DNA of 64,000 nucleotides from CAWIJJ01 sp963836405 (GTDB lineage Bacteria > Acidobacteriota > Terriglobia > Bryobacterales > Bryobacteraceae), in assembly GCA_963836405.1 (NCBI GenBank), contig CAWIJL010000002.1, positions 342,377 to 406,376 on the forward strand, in the 5' to 3' direction. Made by a program: the position numbers and the translations under genes. The notes under the pieces are model-generated. The model was not told the origin of the DNA and did not search any database. It saw only the letters and a list, made by a program, of their open reading frames with translations. This document shows, piece by piece, positions 26,599 through 34,674 of the stretch; position 1 is the stretch's first letter; each line of letters opens with the position of its first letter.

Positions 26599-26795
26599 TC
26601 AACCGCCCGGTTGGGGGGCGGCGGCTGCCGTTTCTCCGCTTCCTACCCTCGCGGTCAGACGTTCCACGATGCTTCTGAGTCTCTCGGACTGCGCGGTCAA
26701 CTCCCCGGCCGCCGCCGCGCTTTCCTCGGCGCTGGCCGCGGTCTTCTGAGTCACCTGCTCCATGCGGGTGATGGCTTTGCCGATCTGCTGGCCAG
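26599..26795 (-). pseudogene. methyl-accepting chemotaxis protein C-terminal fragment
   Basis: On the minus strand the frame reads QIGKAITRMEQVTQKTAASAEESAAA, cut here to key parts: the TAASAEESAAAAGELTAQSE segment and LRSIVERLTARVG match the last helices of MCP signalling domains. The rest of the receptor is missing: similarity ends abruptly at about 26795, where a different gene fragment on the other strand begins. Confidence 0.65.
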
Positions 26796-27060
26796 GGCGG
26801 GTCACTGGGAAGTGGGCGTACGGCCCTTCCGCACGGATTTCGGGCCGCGAGTCGGAGCCGAGTACAACTTTGCCAAGCGGCGACAACCACCCGGGCGACG
26901 GACGGCACACCACTTTCGACGATCTGTATCCGGCCGGGTACAACAAATACGGTATGGCGGACCCGTTCGCATGGCGCAACCTGCGCAACGTTTCGGGGGG
27001 CGTGGACTGGAGTTTGAGCCAGCGCTGGCGGGTGGGCTTCGGATGCCGACTCCGCCGGCC
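26796..27060 (+). pseudogene. alginate-export-type outer-membrane beta-barrel fragment
   Basis: Two plus frames give GHWEVGVRPFRTDFGPRVGA, EYNFA, then SGDNHPGDGRHTTFDDLYPA, GYNKYGMADPFAWRNLRNVS and GGVDWSLSQRWRV. This is the late part of the alginate-export porin fold (the TFD-LYP and WRN motifs are characteristic). There is one frameshift, and both ends are cut. It abuts the MCP fragment in opposite orientation, so the join is a rearrangement scar. Confidence 0.6.
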
Positions 27061-27069
27061 ACGCGGCCC

Positions 27070-27112
27070 GGTAAGTTAGCGACTTACAGCGCGTGCCGGT
27101 TAGGGAGCGAGA
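27070..27112. repeat. interspersed repeat, copy B (family 1, partial)
   Basis: GCGACTTACAGCGCGTGCCG followed by GTTAGGGAGCGA resembles the second module of the copy at 6.67 kb. It overlaps the 3' end of the CtaG-like gene, whose last codons may derive from it. Confidence 0.5.
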
Positions 27113-27891
27113 CTTAGTGCGGGTGCTTGTTGACCGGGCCGCGTTCGGGCGGGATGCCAGGTGGTGACGAGTGCGAAGGCGAGTAACATCTCCGTAATGT
27201 CCCCTCCGTAGTACATCAGCTCGGCGCCGTGTTGAATTTCTGGAACTGGCGCTTGAACCGCGACGAGAATGCCCGCATATAGCATTTGGGCCAGGGCCGA
27301 GTGAAGGACGACGGCTACTCCGAGGATCGCGAGGCGCATGGGGACGGAGGGTCTGTATGGCGACGGGTCGGGGCCGGCGATCACCCAGGTGTATAAGCAG
27401 CCGGCGAGGAGGAAATGAGCGTGGACGGCGTAATGCAGCGGAGCGTGGACCATCATGGCATGATAGAGCGGCGTGAAATACAGGGCCGCCATCGCTCCGA
27501 AATTGAGCAGGAGCGCCGTGAAAGGGTTTGCCAGGAGGCGAACCAAAGGAATATGAAAAAGGCGTCCGAGCCGCTTGCCGCAGGTTGCGGGCAAGGCGCG
27601 CAGCGCGAGGGTGACGGGGGCCCCCATGACGAGGCCCAGCGGCGCCAGCATGCCTATCAAAAGGTGCTGGAGCATGTGCTTTCTAAAATCGCCTTGCGGA
27701 TAGGGAAGAGAATCCGGCCGCAGAGCCAACAGGAGGGCGGCGCACCCGCTCACGAACAGGGCGGTCCGCCAACGGCTCCAGTGCCTTGCTTTGTCGCGGC
27801 CGAGCGACGCGAGAGCGAGATAGGCAACTGCCAGGAAGACCACAAAGGCGACGGGAATCGCCTCGGCGAAGTTATGGCCGCTGTTATGCAT
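27100..27891 (-). CDS. ctaG: cytochrome c oxidase assembly protein, caa3-type CtaG-like
   Basis: This 263-residue multi-pass protein has about seven membrane helices. Motifs DFRKHMLQHLLIGMLAPLGL, YFTPLYHAMMVHAPLHYAVH and HAHFLLAGCLYTWVIAGPDP place it in the caa3_CtaG family, which supports assembly of caa3-type cytochrome oxidase in Bacillus. His residues in HMLQHLL and HAHF could bind copper or heme. It overlaps the DUF2243 gene by eight bases, so they are translated from one operon. No oxidase genes are in the window. Confidence 0.8.
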   Translation of the reverse strand: MHNSGHNFAEAIPVAFVVFLAVAYLALASLGRDKARHWSRWRTALFVSGCAALLLALRPDSLPYPQGDFRKHMLQHLLIGMLAPLGLVMGAPVTLALRALPATCGKRLGRLFHIPLVRLLANPFTALLLNFGAMAALYFTPLYHAMMVHAPLHYAVHAHFLLAGCLYTWVIAGPDPSPYRPSVPMRLAILGVAVVLHSALAQMLYAGILVAVQAPVPEIQHGAELMYYGGDITEMLLAFALVTTWHPARTRPGQQAPALSLAP

Positions 27892-28408
27892 GCCGGGTCT
27901 CCGGCAGCCGACTTACTCCGACGCGAAACGGAGAGCCGCCGTGTTGTACGATCCATCCCACCACGACCAGGGCGGCGCCGAACACGAGGAACCCGATATC
28001 CCACCAGAGATAGTAGGCGTCCATCCGTACGTGGTGAACGCCGAGGATCTCGTGATCGATCAAGCCCTCGACTAAGTTAAAGATGCCCCAGCCGACCAGA
28101 ATCCATCCCCAGAGGACGCGGGAACCCCAAACGCGCCGCCGCGCTTCGGTCACGCGACGATACAGGATTCCGAGTCCGAGCAGCACGGCCAGCCAGGTAA
28201 TCGTGTGAAAAAGACCATCGCCCAGAGTGTTCATTCGCAAGCCGGATACGGTATCGACGGAGTAGACGCTGCTGAACATGTGGTGCCATTGAAAGACCTG
28301 GTGGAGGAAGATTCCGTCGAAGAAGCCGCCCAGGCCGACGCCAAGGATTATCCCCGGCAGTTGTACCGGAAGGACGTCGTCAGGGGGTAGCTGGTTATCG
28401 GGAGTCAT
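27884..28408 (-). CDS. DUF2243 membrane protein
   Basis: The 174-residue protein has four membrane segments with GIILGVGLGGFFDGIFLHQV, FQWHHMF, DGLFHTITWL, FNLVEGLIDHEILGVHHVR and YLWWDIGFLVFGAALVVVG. The conserved His pattern is diagnostic of DUF2243, whose function is unknown but which often lies beside CtaG-like or copper-related genes, as here. It comes first in the two-gene operon. Confidence 0.82.
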   Translation of the reverse strand: MTPDNQLPPDDVLPVQLPGIILGVGLGGFFDGIFLHQVFQWHHMFSSVYSVDTVSGLRMNTLGDGLFHTITWLAVLLGLGILYRRVTEARRRVWGSRVLWGWILVGWGIFNLVEGLIDHEILGVHHVRMDAYYLWWDIGFLVFGAALVVVGWIVQHGGSPFRVGVSRLPETRHA

Positions 28409-28435
28409 GCACAGGGGACGTGCAATCGTTGTTCC

Positions 28436-28478
28436 GATGTGGCTATTGGCTATTGGCCATCGGCTTTCGGCTTCGCCG
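28436..28478. repeat. palindromic spacer repeat, short copy (family 2)
   Basis: GGCTATTGGCTATTGGCCAT followed by CGGCTTTCGGC has the same heptad-like GCTATyGGC pattern as the hairpins in the rRNA operon at 60.3-60.7 kb. It lies between the DUF2243 gene and the TPR gene. Confidence 0.4.
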
Positions 28479-28479
28479 A

Positions 28480-29655
28480 TTATTCTTTGGCTAGTTCGGC
28501 TTGGAGTTGGCGGTAGGCGGCCTCGTCGTAGTTGGTTTTGAGGCGCTCGCGGGCTTCGGATTTGGGATCGGCGGGGCGGGGGCCTTCCTGCTTCTGGGCG
28601 CGGGCGAGGAATTCGGCGGCCTCTTCGTCGTCCGGATTCCTGTTGAGCACTTCGCGAAAGCTGGCGGCGGCTTCCGTGAAATTGCCGGCGCGCCAGCGGG
28701 CGTAGCCGAGGTTGAAGTGGTAGTCGGGGTCGCCGCTATCGCCGTCGAGGGCTTTCTGGAAGTTGGCGAGGGCGCCGGCGGGATTGTCTTCGCGGCTGAG
28801 GGCGGCGCCCAGGTTGTTGAACACCTCGTTCAACGGCACGGATTGGGAAACCAGCTCGAAGGAGGCCGCCGCGTTAGCGAAATCACCGAGCTGAAAGCGG
28901 GAGAGCCCGAGGAAGAACTGGGCTTCGAGAAAGTGGGGATCGCTACGCGCGACGCGCGCCAGCCAGCCGGCCGCGATTTTGTAATCCTTCTTCTCCCAGT
29001 AAGTTTTACCCAACTGGTAACAGGGCTGCGAGTAATGCTCGTCGAGGCGGGCGGCCTGGGTGAAATAGCGATGCCGCTGCTCGGGCGAAGCGGCCATGAG
29101 TCCACGAATGTAGCTTTCGACCGCGTCGATTCGGACCGAAGGGCGGGCGCGGACGAAATCGTCGCGGGAGGGCATCGTCTTGGGATGGAAAGTGGCTAGG
29201 GCCTCATATCCGAGCCGCACTTCGAGGGAAGCGAGGTCTTCGAGAGCGCCGGTCTGGCCGAATTCCGGCGACTGGTGCGAGTGCTTCAGGTTGACGACGC
29301 GCGCCGTGATGCGCAGAGAGCCCTTGGTCTGTTCCTTGCCGTTTGGCGGAGGCAGCACCTCGAAGGTGCCGAAGATGAGGCTGGATGCATCCAAAGATTG
29401 GCCGATTTTGATCATGGAGGCTTTGGTCAATTCGGCGCCGGGGCGAAGGGAGAGGCGGCGACAGGCTTCGAGGCGGTCGGCGCGGTCGAGCACGAGCAGC
29501 CCTTCGCTCGAGAGCGCGTCGCCCACCGATTCGGCGATGCTTTCGCCGACCCAGTCGAGATTGGCCGAACTGGAATGATTGGCAAACGGGAGCACGAGGA
29601 CGGTTTCGGCGCGCACCGCCGAGCACACGAGTACGAAGAAAGCCAAAAACCGCAT
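28480..29655 (-). CDS. secreted TPR-repeat protein (391 aa)
   Basis: A signal peptide (MRFLAFFVLVCSAVRA) precedes a domain with VLVLPFANHSSSANLDWVGE and ESIAESVGDALSSEGLLVLD, a TolB-N/CsgG-like fold seen in many secreted acidobacterial TPR proteins. From about residue 190 come at least four tetratricopeptide repeats (CYQLGKTYWEKKDYKIAAGW; FNNLGAALSREDNPAGALAN; YHFNLGYARWRAGNFTEAAA). These mediate protein-protein contact in the periplasm. No enzymatic motif is present. A degenerate copy of its first codons lies upstream at 30.5 kb. Confidence 0.75.
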   Translation of the reverse strand: MRFLAFFVLVCSAVRAETVLVLPFANHSSSANLDWVGESIAESVGDALSSEGLLVLDRADRLEACRRLSLRPGAELTKASMIKIGQSLDASSLIFGTFEVLPPPNGKEQTKGSLRITARVVNLKHSHQSPEFGQTGALEDLASLEVRLGYEALATFHPKTMPSRDDFVRARPSVRIDAVESYIRGLMAASPEQRHRYFTQAARLDEHYSQPCYQLGKTYWEKKDYKIAAGWLARVARSDPHFLEAQFFLGLSRFQLGDFANAAASFELVSQSVPLNEVFNNLGAALSREDNPAGALANFQKALDGDSGDPDYHFNLGYARWRAGNFTEAAASFREVLNRNPDDEEAAEFLARAQKQEGPRPADPKSEARERLKTNYDEAAYRQLQAELAKE

Positions 29656-29683
29656 GTACTCCCAGTGTAAACGGTGCGCGCGG
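29609..29683. repeat. 75-base direct repeat, copy at the TPR gene start
   Basis: It spans the first codons of the TPR gene and its upstream bases. A degenerate copy lies at 30494-30570 in the same orientation, with shared blocks GCGCGCACCGCCG, CACACGAGT, AACCGCATGTACT and AACGGTGCGCGCG. Confidence 0.7.
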
Positions 29684-29747
29684 GGATCCAGCGCGGATCG
29701 GGGGCTGATTGCCGGTGAAGACCGCTAGCGAACGATTGAGCCAGCGC

Positions 29748-30386
29748 TCAAACGCGCGCGCGTTGGCGGCGGACGAAACGCGATGCCAGGACGGCGGCAA
29801 ACAAAACGAAAATCGGAACCAAGGTTGCCGGCTCGGGGGTCGCAACGGGGGCGGGAGAAAATGTAATGGTCGCAACGTCGAGACCTGCGTTGGTCCCATC
29901 ACCCAGGACGCTGAACGCGGAAAGGGGCACGCCATACAATGACGACACGGCGTAAGTGGGAAAGGTGGCGAAAAGCGGTAGGGTTTGCGAGCCAAGCGAC
30001 ACGCCGGCCGCATTAAAGCCTTCCACCAGGAAGTTGGAGCCGCCGCCAAAATTGAATGCAATCGTAGAGGTGAACGATACCCCTGTGGCGGGACCAGCGT
30101 CGAACGTGAACTTGATCGATTCGTTGTTATCGATAGTGGGAGAGGACACAGGCGACGGCAGGAATCCCAGCCCGCTTCCACTGGTGGAACTCATACTGGT
30201 CGCCGCGGTTGCGGTTACGCCTCCGAAGTCGAACGGACTTGCGAAACTTCCCGCAAGGGGTCTGTAATCCACGACGCCGGCCGACGCGTATGGGATTGCC
30301 GCCACAGCCAGAGCCATAGCCGGCAGAATTTTCATGAGGCGGATGAACCGGATGGTCGATGTTTTTGAACGTTGCAGATGAAGCAC
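29748..30386 (-). CDS. PEP-CTERM sorting-domain secreted protein
   Basis: The C-terminus is the sorting signal: a PEPATL motif, a hydrophobic helix (VPIFVLFAAVLASRF) and a basic tail (VRRQRARV). Such proteins are processed by exosortase and delivered to the cell surface, usually with extracellular polysaccharide. The start is set at GTG 30386 because GGAGG lies eight bases upstream; this retains a long N-terminal signal ending YASA. The mature domain is Ser/Thr/Gly-rich beta structure. No exosortase gene lies in the window. The gene is flanked by the 75-base direct repeats. Confidence 0.8.
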   Translation of the reverse strand: MLHLQRSKTSTIRFIRLMKILPAMALAVAAIPYASAGVVDYRPLAGSFASPFDFGGVTATAATSMSSTSGSGLGFLPSPVSSPTIDNNESIKFTFDAGPATGVSFTSTIAFNFGGGSNFLVEGFNAAGVSLGSQTLPLFATFPTYAVSSLYGVPLSAFSVLGDGTNAGLDVATITFSPAPVATPEPATLVPIFVLFAAVLASRFVRRQRARV

Positions 30387-30493
30387 TGGAAATACCTCCG
30401 AAATTTTCATGTCGTCCAGTCTACATTGGCGGACCGGTTCGTGAGGTAGATCACATTACATCGAACGTATAAACAATTACGAATTGGCGCAGG

Positions 30494-30570
30494 GCGCGCA
30501 CCGCCGGGCACACGAGTGCGGAGGAAACCAACAACCGCATGTACTTCAAGTGGGAACGGTGCGCGCGATG
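30494..30570. repeat. 75-base direct repeat, degenerate copy
   Basis: Read on the minus strand it would start MRLLVSSALVCPAVRA, a decayed copy of the TPR protein's signal peptide (MRFLAFFVLVCSAVRA). No coding region follows it, so it is a duplicated 5' end only. Confidence 0.65.
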
Positions 30571-30600
30571 GCCGGAGCTTCCGGGCTGGGGCAGCGCGGA

Positions 30601-30912
30601 TTATTCGGTGAAGACGAGCTTGGTTTTGGTGCCGCCGATGCGGATTTCCTGCACCGTGCGGGCTTCGCCGATGCGGACGCTGGTGGCGGGATACTTCTCG
30701 CTCACGGTCTCGACTTTGACGGGTGCTTCGCCGTGCATTTTGCCGTTCTTGAACGTCGCCGTCGTCTCGTCGACAACCTTGATCCGATACTCGCCGGCTT
30801 GTAATTCGATGCCGCCGATCTTGGCGGGCTGCAGCAGGTTGACTGTGTAAGTCTTGGTAGCAGCCAGCGCCATCCCGGTGACGGCGAGTGCGAGCACAAG
30901 TATATTCCTCAT
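30601..30912 (-). CDS. small secreted conserved hypothetical protein (103 aa)
   Basis: The signal peptide MRNILVLALAVTGMALA is followed by a small beta-rich domain (YTVNLLQPAKIGGIELQAGE, YRIKVVDETTATFKNGK, EIRIGGTKTKLVFTE). The LQPAKIGGIELQAGEY pattern recurs in small secreted acidobacterial proteins of unknown role. The start ATG is well placed and the ORF is intact. Confidence 0.65.
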   Translation of the reverse strand: MRNILVLALAVTGMALAATKTYTVNLLQPAKIGGIELQAGEYRIKVVDETTATFKNGKMHGEAPVKVETVSEKYPATSVRIGEARTVQEIRIGGTKTKLVFTE

Positions 30913-31027
30913 GTTATTTTCTTCCCTCGTATGACTGATTGTTAGTTACCGGTGGATTCCGTGTACACAAGATGATACGAGCGAAGACGCAAAACGTTCC
31001 GCAACTATTTGCAGTGGGTTTGGCGGA

Positions 31028-32015
31028 CTAACCGGGTTGCGCGAGGAATTCCCGCACGCGGGCCAGGGCAGCATGGACGATGGCGGAATCCGCGCCGAAG
31101 CCGCGCAGCCATTCGAGGCCGGGTTCCTTGCGAAACCAGGTGATCTGGCGCTTGGCGTAGTTACGCGTGTTTCGTTGCGCGTAGAAAATAGCGTCGCGCG
31201 GACCTAACTCGCCGCGAACCATTTGCAGGGCCTGCTTGTAGCCGTGGGATTCGAGCGGCTTGACGGTGGGCGGGTAGCCGAGGGCGAGGATGTGCCGCAC
31301 TTCGTCCACGAGGCCGGCTTCGAACATGGCGGCGCAGCGGCTGTCGAGGCGGGGATAGAGCAGGTCCCGATCGGGCCCGAGCCCGAGTTTGAGGGTACGG
31401 AAGCCGCGCAGGGCGTCGCGGCCGCCGCGGAAGAGATCGGAAACGCGGGCGCGCGTGAGCAGACAGACTTCGAGGGCGCGGGTGACCTTGGGCACATCGC
31501 GGGGGTGGATGTTGGCGGCGGCGGCGCGGTCGAAGCGGGTGAGGAGGCGGTGCAGGGATCCGGGGCGGCGGGTTTCGCGTTGCGCCAGGCGGTCGCGCAG
31601 GGACTGGTCGCGCGAGGGGCCTTCGAAGAGGCCGTCCACGAGGGCGCGGAAATAGAATCCGGTACCGCCGGCGACGACCGGCAGTTTGCCGCGGCGGGCG
31701 ATCTCGGCGATGGCCTGGCGGCCGCGGCGGGCGAATTCGCCGGCGGTGAACAGTTCGTCGGGGTTAACGATGTCGATGAGGTGATGGGGAATACCTTCGC
31801 GTTGCGGGAGAGGCAGTTTGGCGGTTCCGATGTCGAAATGGCGGTAAACCTGTAGGGAGTCGCAATTTAGCACTTCTGCCGTTGAATTTTTCAGCGATCG
31901 CGATGGCAAGCTCGCTTTTTCCCGAGCCGGTTGGTCCAAGTATCGCAACCAAAGGGGATTCCGGCGCATCCAGGGGAGGAGAGCCCTGTCCGGTAGTGGT
32001 GCTATCAGTGGTCAA
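31028..32015 (-). CDS. miaA: tRNA dimethylallyltransferase, one frameshift
   Basis: MiaA adds a dimethylallyl group to A37 of tRNAs reading UNN codons. The N-terminal P-loop reads VAILGPTGSGKSELAIAIAE in one frame; after one extra base near 31877 the protein continues EVLNCDSLQVYRHFDIGTAK and HHLIDIVNPDELFTAGEF. The remaining motifs are normal (VVAGGTGFYFRALVDGLF; YAKRQITWFRKE). Without the indel the protein would be about 328 residues, a typical size. As miaA is normally well kept, sequence error is a strong alternative to a true mutation. It is divergent from the TPR gene at 32116. Confidence 0.85.
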
Positions 32016-32115
32016 ACGGTTTCAAGTCCTTGCAGGGAGAGCCCGTTATACAATTAAAAATGACTTCCGGCGCCGCCAACGGGTCTTGCGGCGCGGAACA
32101 GAGAGTACACATTCC

Positions 32116-34137
32116 ATGATTCGCTTTGCCAAGGCGCTTCTTTTCATTGTCCCCCTGGGGTGCACCGCATTTGCGCAGACGCAAACCCCGGCAGCGACAG
32201 CGAACGCACCGGACGACAAGACCGGCGCATACTATAACTTTGCCATGGGCCGGCTGTACGCGGGGCTGGCGTCGGCCGAGGGGAACCAGAACGATTACGT
32301 CGCCAAGGCGATTCAGCACTACAAAGAAGCGCTGAAACTCGATCCGAACGCCAGCATCGTGCTGGAGGAACTGACCGATATTTACATGCAGACGGGCCGG
32401 CTTCGCGACGCGGTGGCGCAGGCCGAGGAACTGTTGCAGCAGAATCCCGATAACCTGGCCGCGCGGCGCATGCTGGGGCGCATTTATTTCCGGATGCTGA
32501 GCGACACGCAGGCCGGAAAGGTTCCGGAAGAGTACCTGAAGAAGGCGACCGACGAGTACGAGAAGATCACCGCCAAAGACCCGAAGGACTCGGAAAGCTG
32601 GGTGATGTTGGGCCGGCTGTACAGCGTGGCCAACCGCACCGCGGACGCCGAGAAGGCCTACGATGCGGCGCTCAAGGCGGATCCGGACGACGAAGATGCA
32701 TTGACCGGTTTGGCGCAGATGTACGCGCAACTTGGCGACAACCAGAAGGCGATCGAGAAGCTGAAGTCGGTGGCGGACAAGTCGCCGAACGAGCGGCTGC
32801 TGGCGTTTCTGGCCGAGCAGTACGAGCAGCTCAAGGATTACAAGAACGCCGCCGAGGTGCTCAAGAAGGCGTACGACATCGCTCCGGATAACGGGCGGAT
32901 TGCCGCCGCGCTGGCGCGCGACCTGATGTACTCGGGGGATCTGGAGGGAGCGCAGAAGCTGTTCCAGCAACTGGCCACCGAGGAGCCGCGCAGTCGGGAA
33001 TATGCGCTCAGCCTGGCGCAGGTTTACATGGCCAAGCGGGATTTTGCGAAAGCCCGGGAGGCGCTGGACAAGGCGAAGGCGATCAGCCCGCGCGATCTGG
33101 AGATCCGCTACCAGGAAGTGAAGCTGCTCGAAGCGGAGGGCAAGAGCGACGAGGCCATCGCCACCCTGAAGGCCATGGTGGACGAGACGGGGGCGCGCGA
33201 CGGCCGGGTTCGCTCCATGCTGCTCGAGGAGTATGGCATCCTGCTGCGCAACGCGGAGAAATACCCGCAGGCCGTGGAGGCGTTTCAGCAGATGGCGGCG
33301 GTGGGCGGAGATTCGGCATCGCGCGGCACGCTGCAAGTGATCGACACGTACCGGCAGGCGAAGGACTACGCTGCCGCCATGCGGGAGGTGGACGCCGCCC
33401 TGAAGAAGTACCCCAGCGAGCGCATGTTCAAGATGGAACGGGCCACGGTACTGGGCGACCAGGGCAAGGCTGACGAAGCGGCGGCCGAACTGCGCGGCTT
33501 ATTGAAGGGCGACAACGATCGCGAGGTGTATATTTCGCTTGCGCAGATTTTCGAGCGGGCCAAGCGGTTTTCCGACATGGGCAACGCGCTCGACCAGGCG
33601 GAGAAACTCTCCAAAACGGGCGAGGAACGCGCGACGGTGTACTTTATGCGCGGCGCCATGTACGAACGGATGAAGAACTTCGACGCCTCGGAAGCGGAAT
33701 TCCGCAAAGTGCTGGACGTGGACGGGGACAACGCAGGCGCGCTGAATTACCTTGGCTACATGCTGGCCGACCGGAACGTGCGTCTGGACGAAGCGTACCA
33801 GATGATCAAGAAGGCGGTGGACCAGGAGCCGGATAACGGCGCGTATCTGGACAGCCTGGGCTGGGTGTACTTCCGGCAGGGAAAGCTGGACGAAGCCGAG
33901 AACCTGCTGTTGCGCGCGCTGGATCACATGGGACAGGATCCGGCGGTTCACGACCATCTTGGGGACGTCTACGCGAAGCAGGGAAAGACCAAAGACGCGA
34001 TCTCGCAGTGGCAGGCGTCGCTGGCCGAATACCGCAAGCAGCCGGCCAGCCAGACGGATGGCGACGAAGTGGCGAAGGTAACGAAGAAACTGGACGACGC
34101 GCGCGTGCGTTTGGCGCAGGAAACGAAGAAGAAGTAA
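32116..34137 (+). CDS. large secreted TPR-repeat protein (673 aa)
   Basis: The start at 32116 gives a signal peptide (MIRFAKALLFIVPLGCTAFA); the longer open frame upstream overlaps miaA. The rest is made of about 15 tetratricopeptide-like repeats, such as YNFAMGRLYAGLASAEGNQN, VMLGRLYSVANRTADAEKAY and LNYLGYMLADRNVRLDEAYQ. Tandem TPRs of this length form a superhelical scaffold for partner proteins. The final repeats (YLDSLGWVYFRQGKLDEAEN, HDHLGDVYAKQGKTKDAISQ) resemble BepA/PilW-type proteins of the cell envelope. The exact partner is unknown. Confidence 0.8.
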   Translation: MIRFAKALLFIVPLGCTAFAQTQTPAATANAPDDKTGAYYNFAMGRLYAGLASAEGNQNDYVAKAIQHYKEALKLDPNASIVLEELTDIYMQTGRLRDAVAQAEELLQQNPDNLAARRMLGRIYFRMLSDTQAGKVPEEYLKKATDEYEKITAKDPKDSESWVMLGRLYSVANRTADAEKAYDAALKADPDDEDALTGLAQMYAQLGDNQKAIEKLKSVADKSPNERLLAFLAEQYEQLKDYKNAAEVLKKAYDIAPDNGRIAAALARDLMYSGDLEGAQKLFQQLATEEPRSREYALSLAQVYMAKRDFAKAREALDKAKAISPRDLEIRYQEVKLLEAEGKSDEAIATLKAMVDETGARDGRVRSMLLEEYGILLRNAEKYPQAVEAFQQMAAVGGDSASRGTLQVIDTYRQAKDYAAAMREVDAALKKYPSERMFKMERATVLGDQGKADEAAAELRGLLKGDNDREVYISLAQIFERAKRFSDMGNALDQAEKLSKTGEERATVYFMRGAMYERMKNFDASEAEFRKVLDVDGDNAGALNYLGYMLADRNVRLDEAYQMIKKAVDQEPDNGAYLDSLGWVYFRQGKLDEAENLLLRALDHMGQDPAVHDHLGDVYAKQGKTKDAISQWQASLAEYRKQPASQTDGDEVAKVTKKLDDARVRLAQETKKK

Positions 34138-34154
34138 GGGGGGGCGCGCCGGGC

Positions 34155-34275
34155 GTCAAAGCGTCGCTTACCGACGTGCGCGGCTCGGTGGGTTCAGCGC
34201 GGCTCGGCGGGCGTCAAAGCGTCGCTTACTGACGTGCGCGGCTCGGTAGCGTTGGCAGGTTCAGCGCGGCTCGGC
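34155..34275. repeat. interspersed repeat, tandem copies C1 and C2 (family 1)
   Basis: Two near-identical units are in tandem: GCGTCAAAGCGTCGCTTACC then GACGTGCGCGGCTCGG, repeated about 48 bases later with TACTGACG, each followed by TCAGCGCGGCTCGGCGG. The core matches the copy at 6.64 kb. The second unit lies inside the 3' part of the small membrane protein gene. Confidence 0.7.
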
Positions 34276-34442
34276 GGCAGGTTCAGGGTGGCGGTTCCGT
34301 CCGGGTTCGCTGCGGTGGCCGCATAAGATTGGTTGTTGAGCGACGACGAGCTGCTGCCTACCCAGCCGATGAAGCCCACGACTATCAGCAGAGCCATGCC
34401 GGCGATGACGAGGGCCCTTCTGAGCAACGAGCCGATATCCAT
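34194..34442 (-). CDS. small membrane protein with repeat-derived C-terminus (82 aa)
   Basis: A GGGGGGA site precedes the ATG. The N-terminus is one membrane helix (ALVIAGMALLIVVGFIGWVG) followed by a Ser/Asn-rich region. The last 25 residues or so (AEPANATEPRTSVSDALTPA) are encoded by the interspersed repeat, so insertion of the repeat changed the C-terminus. No known family. Confidence 0.4.
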   Translation of the reverse strand: MDIGSLLRRALVIAGMALLIVVGFIGWVGSSSSSLNNQSYAATAANPDGTATLNLPPSRAEPANATEPRTSVSDALTPAEPR

Positions 34443-34674
34443 GTATCCCCCCTCTGTTCTCTTGGCAAATGCCGGGCCATTTCGCGGGAGTCGTCCGCTT
34501 TCGTACGGCCGGAAGGGCGGTTTGAGGGCCGGGCGCGGAAAACTCGAAACGGGGTTAAGGAGGAGATAAGCCCCTAATTTTCAGAATTTTAGCGGGGAAT
34601 TTGCGGCGCGCGGCCTATCGTTTTGCGCACTTCTGTGGGATACTCGATTATAGAACAGGTTGACAAGCTCGCAA

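Noticed and set aside
34659..34664. TTGACA as a -35 element before the ATP-grasp-like gene
   Set aside because: It lies only about 11 bases before the start codon, leaving no room for a -10 and start site.
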